Below are positions 15,959 through 22,155 of a stretch of DNA of 22,155 nt, in pieces. Numbering within the stretch: the first letter of the stretch is position 1; the number at the start of each line of letters is the position of its first letter. The DNA is from an uncultured Bacteroidales bacterium. GTDB taxonomy: Bacteria; Bacteroidota; Bacteroidia; Bacteroidales; WCHB1-69. The stretch covers positions 1 to 22,155 of the forward strand of contig CAMJPH010000037.1 of NCBI GenBank assembly GCA_946407715.1. Direction: 5' to 3'. Position numbers and translations under genes: made by a program. Below the pieces are notes generated by a model. The model saw nothing but the letters and a program-made list of their open reading frames with translations. It was not told the origin of the DNA and searched no databases.

Positions 15959-17212
15959 ATGAACAAAGTGAGGATTTGGACATTAACTGTCATTTTAGTT
16001 GTTTGTAATTCAATAAATTGTGTTTTTGCGCAGAAGAACAAGGTGGATTACCCGCAGGCTGAATGGTCTAAAGCGGCAGTCATCTTGATGCACACCCCTG
16101 GACAGGAACTGTTCAATGGGGTAATTCATCCTTCTGCGGGGCTTTTCGAGGACTATTTCGATGTAGATAAGGCGGCAGCAGAACATCGGAACTACATCAA
16201 GATGCTTCAGAAGAACGGCATCAAGGTCTATACGGTGCGGCAGATTTTGGAAGAGACGGGCATCGACAGCTTGCGCACCCTGGCGGGTGAGTTGCTCCAA
16301 TACGATGTCACCACGCTGGATGACGATGCTGCGGCTGATGCCGACCGCTACAAGAAGGATGTGATTGCCAAAATGAGCCGTGCCGATCTGATCCGCTGTA
16401 TCCTGTTGCAACCTACGGTGGTTCTATACAAAACCGATATGAATACAGGTTACGAAGCCCAATATGTGCAAAATCCTCTGATGAACCTTTACTTCACCCG
16501 CGACCAGAGTATCTCTACTCCGCGCGGCCATGTGATATGCAATATGAACTCTTTGCAACGGGAACCTGAGGCCGACATTATCAGTCTTTGCTACGCGCAC
16601 CTCGGTCTGAAACCGATTCTGCGTATCCAAGGCGAGGGACGCTTGGAGGGTGGCGACTATTTGCCTGCCGGCACCTTGTCGTTCATCGGATGCGGCATGC
16701 GCACGAACGACGAGGGCATCCGTCAGTTGATGGAGGCGGACGCTTTCGGCCACGACACCGTGGTGGTGGTCCGCGACCACAAGTTCTGGCAGATGCAGAT
16801 GCACCTCGATACCTATTTCAACATTATTGATAAAGACCTTTGCACGCTGACTTCCAGTCGGTTGAATGCACAGAAAGACGATCCGGAGTACGTTACCTGC
16901 GACCTGTGGGTGCGTGCGCCCGGCACGAAAAAATACACTCTTTTGCAAAAGGACCGCTCTTTCGTGGAATTCCTGCAGGATCGTTTTGAGATTATCCCCA
17001 TTGACAGCGAAGATGAGATGCACTACGCCAACAACTTCCTCACCGTCGCGCCGCGCCACATCATGGCGGTGGGCGGCCAGTCCAAGACTCTGCAGCGCCG
17101 TTTTGCCGAAGCCGGCGTGAAGGTGGAGTGGATCCCGTTGGAGAGCCTCATCGACGGCTACGGCGCCGCCCACTGCATGACGCAGGTCCTGAAGCGGCAG
17201 GCACGCTGGTAG
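15959..17212 (+). CDS. arcA: Exported arginine deiminase
   Basis: The 417-residue product follows the whole length of arginine deiminase, which hydrolyses L-arginine to L-citrulline and ammonia. The N-terminal MHTPGQE and LFEDYF motifs are present. So are the catalytic and substrate-binding residues: D182 in LYFTRD, E230 in GRLEGGD, H282 and D284 in MHLDTYF, and the nucleophile C406 in GAAHCM. They correspond to D166, E224, H278, D280 and C406 of the Pseudomonas enzyme. The unusual point is an N-terminal signal peptide (VRIWTLTVILVVCNSINC, cleavage near VFAQ at 22-25), absent from ordinary cytoplasmic ArcA. No T9SS C-terminal domain is seen, so a periplasmic location is likely. There is no arcB, arcC or arginine transporter nearby, so it is not a normal ATP-yielding ADI operon. 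Protein-arginine or guanidino-compound substrates are possible. Confidence 0.88.
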   Translation: MNKVRIWTLTVILVVCNSINCVFAQKNKVDYPQAEWSKAAVILMHTPGQELFNGVIHPSAGLFEDYFDVDKAAAEHRNYIKMLQKNGIKVYTVRQILEETGIDSLRTLAGELLQYDVTTLDDDAAADADRYKKDVIAKMSRADLIRCILLQPTVVLYKTDMNTGYEAQYVQNPLMNLYFTRDQSISTPRGHVICNMNSLQREPEADIISLCYAHLGLKPILRIQGEGRLEGGDYLPAGTLSFIGCGMRTNDEGIRQLMEADAFGHDTVVVVRDHKFWQMQMHLDTYFNIIDKDLCTLTSSRLNAQKDDPEYVTCDLWVRAPGTKKYTLLQKDRSFVEFLQDRFEIIPIDSEDEMHYANNFLTVAPRHIMAVGGQSKTLQRRFAEAGVKVEWIPLESLIDGYGAAHCMTQVLKRQARW

Positions 17213-17239
17213 TCGCGGTTAGAAAGGTAAGGGTACGGT

Positions 17240-17265
17240 TAACTGCTAACTGCTAACTACTAACT
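17240..17265. repeat. 7-bp tandem repeat TAACTGC at the end of the methyltransferase gene
   Basis: The units are TAACTGC (17240-17246), TAACTGC (17247-17253), TAACTAC (17254-17260) and a partial TAACT. The repeat runs through the stop codon of the RlmI-type gene (17253-17255) and encodes its last residues VSS. Confidence 0.75.
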
Positions 17266-18452
17266 TCCACCAGCAGCCCTTTCAGGTATTCCCCTTCCGG
17301 GTGGTAGATGCTGACCGGATGGCAGGGGGCGTGCTGCAGGCGGCTGACCACACGGACGTTCTTGCCGGCAAGAGCGGCGGCGGAGAAGACGAGTGTCTGG
17401 AAGTCGTCGCGGCTGATGGCCTGCGAGCACGAGAAGGTGAAGAGCAGCCCGCCGGGACGGATCTTCTCCATCGTCTTGCGGTTGATGTTGCGGTAGCCCT
17501 TGATGCCCTGCTCCTTCACGCGGTGGTGCTTGGCGAAGGCGGGCGGGTCGAGGACGATGAGGTCGTAATGGTGGTCGGGCATCCGGTCGAGGTAGGCGAA
17601 CACGTCCTCGCAGACGGCGTTGTGCCGCCCCGCGAAGTCGCCGCCCATGAGCCGCACGTTCTCCTCCACGAGGTCGATGGCCTTCTGCGAAATATCGACG
17701 GAGTCCACGTGTTGCGCCCCGCCGCGCAGGGCGTAGAGGGAGAATCCGCCGGAGTAGGAGAACATGTTGAGGACAGTGCGCCCTTTTGCCAATTCGCCCA
17801 CCATGGCGCGGCTCTCGCGCTGGTCGAGGAAGAAGCCGGTCTTCTGTCCGTTGAGGATGTCGATTTTGAAGAGGATGCCGTGCTCGGAGGCGATGACCTC
17901 CCCGTCGGGGTGTCCGTAAATCCAGCCACTTTCCATGGCAACTTCCTCATCCACAGCGGTCTCGATGGCCGTTTTGAGGCAGATGGCCTTCGTGTCGGGC
18001 AGCAGTTCGGCGAGCAGTTCCGCGAGGGTCTCGTGCAGACGGTACATGCCCATGGAGTGCACCTGCATGACGAGGTGGCGGTTGTAGGCGTCGATGATGA
18101 GACCCGGCATGCCGTCGCCCTCGCCGTTGACGAGGCGGTACATGTTGGTCTGCGGGTTCGGCAGCAGGATGCTCTTGCGGAACTCAATGGCGTTCAACAG
18201 CTTGCCGCGCCAGAAGTCGCGGTCGATGTCGCGCTGCTCGAAGCTGAAAACGCGCACGGCGATGGTGGTGGGCTGGTAGTGTCCGGTGGCGAGGTATTGG
18301 CGTTGCGCGTCATAGACCTCCACGATGTCACCGTCGCGCAAGTCTTTGTCTTTGCGGGCGATGGCGCCGGAGAAGACCCACGGGTGCCGCCGTTGCAGGG
18401 ATTTCTCCTTGCCGGGGCGCAGGATGATGCGGGGGAGAGTATGATCATTCAT
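17253..18452 (-). CDS. rlmI: 23S rRNA (cytosine-5) methyltransferase, RlmI type
   Basis: This 399-residue cytoplasmic enzyme is a SAM-dependent methyltransferase of the YccW/RlmI family, which makes m5C at position 1962 of 23S rRNA in E. coli. A PUA domain at about residues 8-85 begins RIILRPGKEKSLQRRHPWVF. A central EEHD-like domain includes NGQKTGFFLDQR. The Rossmann part has SAM motif I NMFSYSGGFSLYALRGG, the acidic ribose-binding VDIS, the LDPPAFAK motif and FTFSCSQAIS, which carries the Cys expected for m5C chemistry. The start at 18450-18452 is chosen because a promoter box lies only 4 nt upstream; the ATG at 18494 adds 14 residues not found in the family. The last codons are overwritten by a 7-bp repeat. 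High GC content opens a long false frame on the other strand. Confidence 0.92.
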   Translation of the reverse strand: MNDHTLPRIILRPGKEKSLQRRHPWVFSGAIARKDKDLRDGDIVEVYDAQRQYLATGHYQPTTIAVRVFSFEQRDIDRDFWRGKLLNAIEFRKSILLPNPQTNMYRLVNGEGDGMPGLIIDAYNRHLVMQVHSMGMYRLHETLAELLAELLPDTKAICLKTAIETAVDEEVAMESGWIYGHPDGEVIASEHGILFKIDILNGQKTGFFLDQRESRAMVGELAKGRTVLNMFSYSGGFSLYALRGGAQHVDSVDISQKAIDLVEENVRLMGGDFAGRHNAVCEDVFAYLDRMPDHHYDLIVLDPPAFAKHHRVKEQGIKGYRNINRKTMEKIRPGGLLFTFSCSQAISRDDFQTLVFSAAALAGKNVRVVSRLQHAPCHPVSIYHPEGEYLKGLLVEVSS

Positions 18453-18456
18453 GCTG

Positions 18457-18464
18457 CAAAAATA
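18457..18464 (-). promoter_or_regulatory. -7 box TATTTTTG directly before rlmI (near-leaderless)
   Basis: TATTTTTG on the minus strand ends 4 nt before the ATG at 18452, predicting transcription start at or within a few nt of the start codon. Confidence 0.55.
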
Positions 18465-18634
18465 CGATTTTTTCGGGTGAAGTCTGAAAAGCACCGATAT
18501 TTTTTGTGATTTCGCAGATTGATTCTGGATAATTTTGCGCCATTCCTGTCAGTGCTTGATTCTGAAGTACTCCAGCAATGCTTTGTAATAAAATATCCTC
18601 TGCCGTCGTTGTGTAATTATAAAAGAGAAACAAT

Positions 18635-19702
18635 ATGAAAAACACATACGTTAGTATCATTTTGATGGCACTCCTGTTTGTCGCTTGCGGGCGCGAGGCC
18701 AAGAAAACGACCGTGAAAGAACCGGTCTCGGAAGAGGCTTTGTTGGAGCAAGTAGCTGAAGAAGAGAACCTTTCGGAGTTTGAACGGACGCAATTCGTTC
18801 CGACGTTGGAGTCTCCCATTTGTTCGGACACCAACGTGGTCTATTGCGCCACGTTTCTGTTCGCGTGGGATGAAGTTCGTAAAATTGTCGGCACGCCATT
18901 GTCCATTTCCGACAGTTACCGCGACCTGAATCTGCTCAACGCCTCCACGTCGTTCCGTGGTGTGTTGAAACCTGGTGAATATGAGGTCAGCGGTGAAGTG
19001 AAAGGGGATTTCATCTTCACTCGCGCCTCTTTTGAAAAAAAACTGCCATTCGACTTCAATCTTCGGAAATATGAGCATAAGCTGAAGTTTGACGGACAGA
19101 AGGTGACTGCTTTCGGGGTGAATGGCGACGACCATGAGGATATGAAACGAATCGTGGAAATTCTATACTACAAAAACGATAAGAACTTCATTATCAAGTT
19201 GAAACCTACCGATGAAGAGCACGAAATCGTCCTTTTCAAAACGGAAAAGAAGTATAGGACGATGGCGGAGATGGCTACCGCGACGGATAGTCTGATCCAA
19301 CTCGGGAAGAAAGAGCGGGCTGCGGCTAACAAAAAGTGGAAGTATCAGTTTCTGGGTGACGATGTGGTGATGGCTCCTGATATTGACTTCGACATCAGTA
19401 CCTCATACAACAAGTTGGTGGGCAATATTTTTGAGGCGAATACTGAGACGTATAAGATTTTGAAGGCGTGGCAGCGGACGGCTTTCAAGTTGGACGAGGC
19501 AGGTGCGGAGGTGAAGAGTGAAGCGGAGTTTGAAATCGTACTGGCATGTGTAGAGCAAGAAGAGGAAGCGAAGCCTACACCCAAGAAGATGATATTTGAC
19601 AAGCCATTTTTCGTGATGCTCCGCCGCACCGATGCAACAATTCCCTATTTTTGCCTCTATGTGGCGAACCCGGAGCTGTTAGTAGGGAATAGTGTGAGGT
19701 AG
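18635..19702 (+). CDS. Lipoprotein with possible serpin-like fold
   Basis: The 355-residue product has a type II signal peptide with lipobox LFVAC (Cys 18) and an acidic linker to about residue 50. The remainder resembles a degenerate serpin. FIFTRASFEKKLPFDF (126-141) recalls the strand-3A/loop region. VVMAPDIDFDISTSYNKLVG (244-263) recalls the PkF-i-s-ydL segment. RTAFKLDEAGAEVKSEAE (281-298) recalls the E-G-T-E-A hinge. FDKPFFVMLRRTDATIPYF from 321 followed by VANPE recalls the C-terminal rPF-f-ir ... nP signature. The hinge lacks the small Ala/Thr residues needed for loop insertion, so if the fold is right it may not be inhibitory. The assignment is by eye and unproven. The N-terminal helical half is short. 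It is divergent from rlmI and ends inside a palindrome cluster. Confidence 0.6.
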   Translation: MKNTYVSIILMALLFVACGREAKKTTVKEPVSEEALLEQVAEEENLSEFERTQFVPTLESPICSDTNVVYCATFLFAWDEVRKIVGTPLSISDSYRDLNLLNASTSFRGVLKPGEYEVSGEVKGDFIFTRASFEKKLPFDFNLRKYEHKLKFDGQKVTAFGVNGDDHEDMKRIVEILYYKNDKNFIIKLKPTDEEHEIVLFKTEKKYRTMAEMATATDSLIQLGKKERAAANKKWKYQFLGDDVVMAPDIDFDISTSYNKLVGNIFEANTETYKILKAWQRTAFKLDEAGAEVKSEAEFEIVLACVEQEEEAKPTPKKMIFDKPFFVMLRRTDATIPYFCLYVANPELLVGNSVR

Positions 19703-19718
19703 CGTGTCTCCGACACGC
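19702..19718. repeat. Perfect palindrome GCGTGTC-TCC-GACACGC
   Basis: A 7-bp stem with a TCC loop begins on the last base of the TAG stop of the serpin-like gene. A further GACACGC arm follows at 19723-19729. It may act as a terminator-like structure without a U-tract or as a REP-type repeat. Confidence 0.65.
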
Positions 19719-19737
19719 CGCTGACACGCGTGCGCAC

Positions 19738-19785
19738 CGAACCCCACACTGCGCTCCACTTCGTTGCGCTTGTATGGGGTTATTG
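19738..19785. repeat. Large imperfect inverted repeat with AACCCCA / TGGGGTT arms
   Basis: Outer arms AACCCCA and TGGGGTT and inner arms GCGC and GCGC enclose a CTCCACTTCGTT-like loop. The arms pair over about 14 positions with two mismatches. It sits between two TCC-loop palindromes and looks like part of a REP-like dispersed element. Confidence 0.6.
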
Positions 19786-19872
19786 AGATTTCGTGCCTCC
19801 GGCACGCGAGGGGTGAACAAGTCTGCTGATGCCGTATTTCTCGGCGAACCGGGTGACTGAGATGTACTCCAT
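19780..19872 (-). pseudogene. Truncated start of a small helix-turn-helix protein
   Basis: From the ATG at 19870-19872 the minus strand reads MEYISVTRFAEKYGISRL, the usual start of small MerR/excisionase-like helix-turn-helix proteins (m-yIs...fAeKyGIs-r-v...). It then runs directly into the palindrome (VHPSRAGGTKSQ) and stops at 19780-19782, 30 residues in all. The rest of the family sequence, including the second half of the helix-turn-helix, is absent. The palindrome cluster appears to have replaced or interrupted the gene. Confidence 0.5.
19792..19806. repeat. Perfect palindrome CGTGCC-TCC-GGCACG
   Basis: A 6-bp stem has the same TCC loop as the palindrome at 19702. The stems differ by a compensatory pair (GTC/GAC against GCC/GGC), which suggests that structure rather than exact sequence is kept. 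Confidence 0.65.
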
Positions 19873-19945
19873 ACTATCGGCAAGATTCTGATGAAAACCG
19901 CGGAAAAGATGCGATTTTTTGCCGATGACAGCAAAGAGGGGTTGT

Positions 19946-19967
19946 GAGGAAAAAATCCGTGCGGATC
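19946..19967 (-). terminator. Possible intrinsic terminator after the secreted protein gene
   Basis: On the minus strand the motif CGCACGGATC is followed by CGCACGGATT and then T6. GATCC-GCAC-GGATT can form a 5-bp stem with one G-U pair before the T-run. It lies about 30 nt after the stop of the gene ending at 19991. The stem is weak, and the tandem CGCACGGAT copies may instead be a repeat. Confidence 0.35.
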
Positions 19968-19990
19968 CGTGCGATACGCGGAGATTATAA

Positions 19991-21151
19991 TCAATGCCAA
20001 CCGTCAATGTCAATGCCGACGAAATCGCCCTTGTGGTCGAACGTGTAGGCGGCCCACATTTTGTAGTAGTCGATGTTTGGATAATACCAGATGTGGATGA
20101 CGTAGTGCTTGTCCACGACTTCCAAGGAGATAAGTTTACCGTATTTCTTGAAGTCGCGTCCGCGGCGGGACATGTCATCGCGGATAAATGACAGCATCTT
20201 GTTGATATGAGGCACTTTCAGTAACTTTTCTGCCGGAAGATCTCCGGAAAACAGGTTTTCCGCTCCTGTGAACAGCCATGTTCCATCTTGCCGATACCCT
20301 TTTTGGGTGCTGTCGCTAAAAACAATGTAATACAGTGTGCCTTTACAGTTTACCTCAATGTAAACATTTGTGGTGTCGTCAGGCCTCTCCACTTTTGTCC
20401 GCACTTTTTTGGGTAACTGGTCGTATGTTATGACCTTTTCTCGATACAGGGTGCCATTTCTGAAAATGCAGTTACGGCGTAATCCCTTTGGCTCTTTGCT
20501 ACGCCCCTTCACCGTGATAATTTCTGGGCCGTTGACGTAGTAATTTAGAATCCTTTTTTTGGACAAGTTGAGTGTCGCCCTCCAAAAATCATCTCCACCA
20601 TCACAAGGGTCGTAGTAATAGCTGTCAACGCAGTTGTATTCGTCGGGTATTGCAAAGTTGATTTCCACACAAGTGTCGCCATCCATTGTTCGATAAAAAG
20701 AATATTGCCGAACATATTGGTAAAACCGAGGTGCAGTGAGGGCGCGTTGAATTGTTTGCGATGAATCGGCTTTAAGGTCTAATTCTTTGGCCAGCAAGAA
20801 CTCAGCACGCTGTACCTCCTTTAGTCCAACGAATATGGAATATCCCTCTGAGGTAATAGCATTTTCTTCATCCTCGCCCCATGAAGATAAGTAACTTTTG
20901 AAAAGCCGGGGTTTGTGATAGTCTAATACATATCCAATCGTACCCTTGTCATTACGACAATCATAAAATGTGATGCTTGTGTCGATGTAGGAGCACAGTT
21001 GTTTGGCTACGGGGCTCTTGTAACTCGAGGTGTCATGTGTTACCAAAGAGATTCCCGTTACGGGAATCGGCCGCAAGTGTTCCAATTCCTGAGAGAAAGA
21101 GTTCCCCGTGGTCAGCAGTAACAGTGTGGATATGATGATAATCTTTTTCAT
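19991..21151 (-). CDS. Secreted protein of unknown function
   Basis: The 386-residue product has a signal peptide (MKKIIIISTLLLLTTGNSFS, cleavage near SQ) and no lipobox or membrane helix afterwards, so it is probably periplasmic or surface-exposed. I recognise no domain. The mature part is mixed alpha/beta with many Tyr and Asp residues. It includes segments such as DGDTCVEINFAIPDEYNCVD, YDPCDGGDDFW and VYIEVNCKGTLYYIVFSD. The C-terminus, HYVIHIWYYPNIDYYKMW followed by DHKGDFVGIDIDGWH, is conserved-looking. About five Cys residues could form disulfides. It lies 18 nt downstream of higA on the same strand and could be read from the higBA transcript, although the fit is probably accidental. 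Confidence 0.6.
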   Translation of the reverse strand: MKKIIIISTLLLLTTGNSFSQELEHLRPIPVTGISLVTHDTSSYKSPVAKQLCSYIDTSITFYDCRNDKGTIGYVLDYHKPRLFKSYLSSWGEDEENAITSEGYSIFVGLKEVQRAEFLLAKELDLKADSSQTIQRALTAPRFYQYVRQYSFYRTMDGDTCVEINFAIPDEYNCVDSYYYDPCDGGDDFWRATLNLSKKRILNYYVNGPEIITVKGRSKEPKGLRRNCIFRNGTLYREKVITYDQLPKKVRTKVERPDDTTNVYIEVNCKGTLYYIVFSDSTQKGYRQDGTWLFTGAENLFSGDLPAEKLLKVPHINKMLSFIRDDMSRRGRDFKKYGKLISLEVVDKHYVIHIWYYPNIDYYKMWAAYTFDHKGDFVGIDIDGWH

Positions 21152-21169
21152 AATGAGAGGCTCTCAATG

Positions 21170-21502
21170 CTACAGTGCCGTGGCGATTTTGCGGACGGCG
21201 GAGAGACGGCGGAGGAAGGAACGGTCGCGCTTGGTGGTGATCATGTCGTAACGTGTCTGTAGTGCAAGCAAAGGCTCGGCGTCCAAATCAAGAGCAGTGG
21301 CGATCAAAATAGCCATTTCTGTGTTAAGTGGTCGCTTGCCATTTAGGATTTCGTTTAATTGCGTGTAGGAAACACCTATTTCAGCCGCCAACTTCCGTTG
21401 CGAGATGCCGCGATATTCTATTTCGTCCTTGATTACCTCGCCAGGGTGTGTGGGGGTATAAGGTTCTAACATGCTGACTTCTTTCTGCTTCATAATGATC
21501 AT
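21170..21502 (-). CDS. higA: HigA-type antitoxin (XRE helix-turn-helix)
   Basis: The 110-residue product contains TPTHPGEVIKDEIEYRGISQ, the signature start of the HigA/VapI antitoxin family (HPGe-l-e-l-e-g-s). It is followed by a complete helix-turn-helix (KLAAEIGVSYTQLNEILNGK) and by MAILIATALD. Such proteins neutralise HigB by direct binding and repress their own promoter. The start at 21502 overlaps the toxin stop by 4 nt (ATGA). A second in-frame ATG lies 9 nt downstream, so exact initiation is uncertain. Toxin-first order is usual for higBA. A perfect 10-bp palindrome lies over this junction. Confidence 0.92.
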   Translation of the reverse strand: MIIMKQKEVSMLEPYTPTHPGEVIKDEIEYRGISQRKLAAEIGVSYTQLNEILNGKRPLNTEMAILIATALDLDAEPLLALQTRYDMITTKRDRSFLRRLSAVRKIATAL

Positions 21503-21505
21503 TGA
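21496..21505. promoter_or_regulatory. Palindrome AATGATCATT at the higB-higA junction
   Basis: This perfect 10-bp palindrome overlaps the toxin stop and the antitoxin start. It may be chance, or an internal site for HigA or for translational coupling. Confidence 0.25.
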
Positions 21506-21816
21506 TAATGGTTACTCAATTCAGTGATATTCACAATTGTGGCGATGGTTTCAGGTCCTTCTACGTGTTCTTCAAACTCTATTCGATATTTGTCATTGAC
21601 TCGGACTGAGGAAAGACCTGCTTTGTCACCCAATAGCTTTTCATAATGCAACGAGTTGTATCGAGCAAGTGACAAAACATTGGGCGATGTGAACATCAAA
21701 TCAACTATTTTGGCGTATTTTTTGATAACACCAGGTTGGTAGTGATGCTTTTTGTCGCCGCTTTCACCATATTCGTATAGGTTTTGAAGATAGTCTTTTT
21801 CAAAAAACACTCTCAT
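21499..21816 (-). CDS. higB: HigB-type toxin (RelE-like mRNA interferase)
   Basis: This 105-residue protein belongs to the RelE/HigB superfamily of ribosome-dependent mRNA endonucleases. Family features are the helical N-terminal region (KKYAKIVDLMFTSPNVLSLA), a strand pair with YEKLLGDKAGLSSVRVNDKY, and RIEFEEHVEG followed by ATIVNITELSNHY, which is the core beta-sheet and the C-terminal helix start. Basic residues in the second region are probably the catalytic or RNA-contact positions, but which ones act cannot be read with certainty. The length is normal for HigB. The gene is the first of a two-gene operon with higA and has its own strong promoter. Confidence 0.9.
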   Translation of the reverse strand: MRVFFEKDYLQNLYEYGESGDKKHHYQPGVIKKYAKIVDLMFTSPNVLSLARYNSLHYEKLLGDKAGLSSVRVNDKYRIEFEEHVEGPETIATIVNITELSNHYQ

Positions 21817-21837
21817 CGCTTAGTAAGTTTTAGACTG

Positions 21838-21870
21838 CAAAAATAATAAATATTTTGATGTGTTCGCAAA
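21838..21870 (-). promoter_or_regulatory. higBA promoter: TTTG, 21 nt, TATTTTTG
   Basis: On the minus strand a TTTG (21867-21870) is followed after 21 nt by TATTTTTG (21838-21845), matching the Bacteroidota -33/-7 arrangement. The -7 box lies 21 nt before the higB ATG. A palindrome AAATATTT (21848-21855) sits in the spacer and could be an operator. Confidence 0.6.
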
Positions 21871-21883
21871 AAAGTGAATTTTT

Positions 21884-22155
21884 TTATCGCTGACTCTTCA
21901 CCCGCTTCTTCTCATATTTCCCCTTCACAATCTCAAACGATCCGGCGACTAACTCTTTGAGCAGCTCGTCGTGAATGGTCGGCAGGTCGATGCCGATCCA
22001 GTACTTGGCGCTGAAGTGGCTGTCGGGGGGCGTCACGCCCTTGGCGGTGTCGAGGAGTTCGGGGATGCGCTCGGGCGGGCATTTCACCACCACTCTGAGA
22101 TCGTTGAGGTCGCAGTAGCAGAAGGTGTGCCCGCAGACGTAGAACACCAGCACGG
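21884..22155 (-). CDS. YjbR/MmcQ-family protein, 5' end outside the window
   Basis: At least 90 C-terminal residues are present: VFYVCGHTFCYCDLNDL, VVVKCPPERIPELLDTAKGV, SHFSAKYWIGIDL and LLKELVAGSFEIVKGKYEKK. These fit the MmcQ/YjbR fold, whose usual motifs are a K-c-p-e-a-elr segment, an H-n-k-WitV strand and a final SYelV helix-strand. Full proteins are about 115-120 residues, so only about 25-30 N-terminal residues are missing. The ATG-less frame continues through the edge; the GTG at 22151-22153 is not the true start. Members are small, double-wing DNA-binding-like proteins whose function is poorly defined. Confidence 0.8.
   Translation of the reverse strand, partial: VLVFYVCGHTFCYCDLNDLRVVVKCPPERIPELLDTAKGVTPPDSHFSAKYWIGIDLPTIHDELLKELVAGSFEIVKGKYEKKRVKSQR

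Noticed and set aside
17301..18509. 402-residue open frame on the plus strand opposite rlmI
   Set aside because: It is a shadow of the GC-rich rlmI gene. Its composition is biased (Asp, Val, Gly, His) and no promoter or domain is present.
21155..21166. Short palindrome GAGAG-G-CTCTC between higA and the secreted protein gene
   Set aside because: It is 11 bp with a one-base loop, too tight for an RNA hairpin, and has no T-run. It is probably chance.
1..22155. CRISPR array, tRNA or rRNA genes
   Set aside because: No regularly spaced repeats, cloverleaf-forming segments with CCA-type ends or rRNA-like sequence were noticed. The tandem arrays found are too short and unspaced to be CRISPR.

Overview
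The window looks like Bacteroidota (Bacteroidales-type) chromosome. The main evidence is a recurrent promoter element, TAnnTTTG, placed just upstream of at least eight genes. It is supported by many signal-peptide proteins of Bacteroidota type (PorT-like barrels, an SbsA/Big_5-type lipoprotein, a DUF4956 remnant) and by weak or absent Shine-Dalgarno sequences. I cannot name a species. No tRNA, rRNA or CRISPR array was seen.

Region by region. (1) 1-4960 is AT-rich and decaying: the 3' ends of a histidine kinase and a HAD phosphatase abutting tail to tail, an intact MscS channel, a DUF4956 remnant, a small secreted protein, a lipoprotein with a 1-nt frameshift, and a dead IS1595-type transposase with an amber codon and an internal deletion. 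About 750 bp without a convincing gene follow. (2) 4928-9076 is a compact plus-strand run: small lipoprotein, outer-membrane barrel, S41/PDZ processing protease, and an O-antigen ligase/polymerase-like membrane protein. (3) 9088-12968 holds a secreted beta-helix protein, a PorT-like barrel and a Big_5 lipoprotein. (4) 13013-17212 is the most interesting part. It has a secreted M48 metallopeptidase whose last ~240 residues look like an outer-membrane barrel and, divergently transcribed, an arginine deiminase with all catalytic residues plus a signal peptide. (5) 17253-18452 is an RlmI-type rRNA methyltransferase. (6) 18635-22155 holds a serpin-like lipoprotein, a cluster of palindromes beside a truncated helix-turn-helix start, a secreted protein of unknown function, a HigB/HigA toxin-antitoxin pair, and the 3' part of a YjbR/MmcQ gene cut by the window edge.

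Most genes serve the envelope: barrels, lipoproteins, envelope proteases and surface-polysaccharide assembly. I see no defence island and no complete mobile element. The best candidates for undescribed biology are the M48-barrel fusion with its downstream lipoprotein, the exported arginine deiminase next to it, and the serpin-like lipoprotein. Short tandem repeats (7-8 nt) at the 3' ends of several genes and a covarying palindrome cluster are the notable non-coding signals.
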